Assembly (NCBI GenBank): GCA_014379345.1
Contig: JACMLY010000150.1
Location: forward strand, 92,741 to 156,740
Length of the DNA stretch: 64,000 nt
DNA from: Chitinophagaceae bacterium
GTDB taxonomy: Bacteria; Bacteroidota; Bacteroidia; Chitinophagales; Chitinophagaceae
Direction: 5' to 3'
The translations under genes were made by a program, and so were the position numbers. The stretch's first letter is position 1. Each line of letters opens with the position of its first letter. The notes under the pieces were generated by a model. The model saw only the letters and a program-made list of their open reading frames with translations, did not search any database and was not told where the DNA came from. This document shows positions 63,707-64,000 of this stretch, piece by piece.

Positions 63707-63761
63707 TCCCTTTGTGTCCTCCACAAAGAACACAAAGGAATACACTAAGAACACGAAGGGA
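63707..63761. repeat. Nested inverted repeat of CACAAAG/CTTTGTG units
   Basis: CCTTTGTGT (63709-63717) pairs with ACACAAAGG (63730-63738), and the longer TCCCTTTGTGT with ACACGAAGGGA (63751-63761). It lies between the LolE-type gene and the convergent transketolase gene. Confidence 0.75.
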
Positions 63762-63810
63762 TTTTGAGTGTGAGCTGGCTCTTATCGTGAGATATCATTG
63801 AAGGCGGAAT

Positions 63811-64000
63811 TTAATAGTCCCCTAAAGTCGCCGGCAATTGGTTCAGGGCTTTCGCAAGTTGTTCGTCATTGGGAGCAATTCCATGCCACTCATGGCTTCC
63901 TTCCATAAAATCCACTCCTTTTCCCATTACCGTTTTCATCAGGATCATAATAGGCTTGCCTTTTCCAACAAAGGTTTTGGCTTTCTCGAGAGCGGCAACA
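63811..64000 (-). CDS. C-terminal end of a transketolase N-terminal subunit (5' part outside the window)
   Basis: The minus strand from the right edge reads VAALEKAKTFVGKGKPIMIL, then KTVMGKGVDFMEGSHEWHG, and ends ALNQLPATLGDY with a TAA at 63811-63813. The KGKGV-F-ME---WHG segment is typical of the thiamine-diphosphate-binding N-terminal subunit of split transketolases, which would act in the non-oxidative pentose phosphate pathway. The stop directly after the first domain indicates the split, two-gene form. Only 62 residues are visible. Confidence 0.8.
   Translation of the reverse strand, partial: VAALEKAKTFVGKGKPIMILMKTVMGKGVDFMEGSHEWHGIAPNDEQLAKALNQLPATLGDY

Overview
The window is a chromosomal segment of a Bacteroidota bacterium, most likely of the Chitinophagaceae (class Chitinophagia). 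The signs are the moderate-to-low GC, a SusC/SusD pair, a protein with the gliding-motility/T9SS type B C-terminal domain, ECF sigma/anti-sigma and Reg_prop sensor kinases, lipoproteins with the lipobox set before acidic or lysine-rich residues, and promoters with the Bacteroidota -7 box TAnnTTTG in place of a sigma70 -10 box. I see no phage, IS, CRISPR, rRNA or tRNA. Most of the window is core genome with short intergenic gaps.

Layout. 1-4153: end of an M23-type protein, a Bcp peroxiredoxin, two tandem paralogous lipoproteins and a methyltransferase. 4255-9231: sensor kinase, LuxR-type response regulator and an exported alpha/beta hydrolase. 9562-11950: four exported or anchored proteins in one direction (DUF5777-like barrel, c-type cytochrome-like lipoprotein with an unusual haem motif, OB-fold protein, YceI). 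12027-19608: birA, rsfS, ftsH, a LUD protein, lpxH, a beta-propeller protein, mscS and a thioredoxin-like protein. 19666-24829: MerR regulator, gyrB, a 67-residue protein and a lectin/PKD surface protein. 24883-28867: DUF1501/DUF1800 pair and an AlkB-type hydroxylase. 28994-37054: serS, a GNAT protein, gcvH, ECF sigma and anti-sigma, VanZ, prfA, an amidohydrolase and recO. 37356-44525: an RND/MMPL exporter and a SusC/SusD pair. 44631-53597: TlpA-like lipoprotein, gatB, PDZ protein, alaS, M23 peptidase and an AraC regulator. 54259-63676: ileS, a DksA-like protein with a histone-H1-like tail, glycosyltransferase, MsbA-like exporter, rbfA and a LolE-type permease. 63811 to the end: 3' part of a transketolase gene on the minus strand.

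The least explained signal is between the genes. At least ten intergenic gaps hold long interrupted inverted repeats. In the clearest ones each arm is a tandem array of 7-nt (in one case 8-nt) units. The unit differs from locus to locus (GTTTAAR, TACGAAR, GATACTR, a G-rich heptad, CTAATCTG) but the architecture is the same. Several arrays start inside the stop codon of the neighbouring gene, and one provides two bases of a TTG start codon. I treat this as a candidate undescribed class of intergenic element.

Functionally the window combines translation (serS, alaS, ileS, prfA, gatB, rsfS, rbfA), envelope biogenesis and quality control (ftsH, lpxH, MsbA-like, LolE-like, M23, SusCD, mscS), DNA maintenance (gyrB, recO) and several poorly characterised exported systems. 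All assignments come from reading the sequence; no database search was run.
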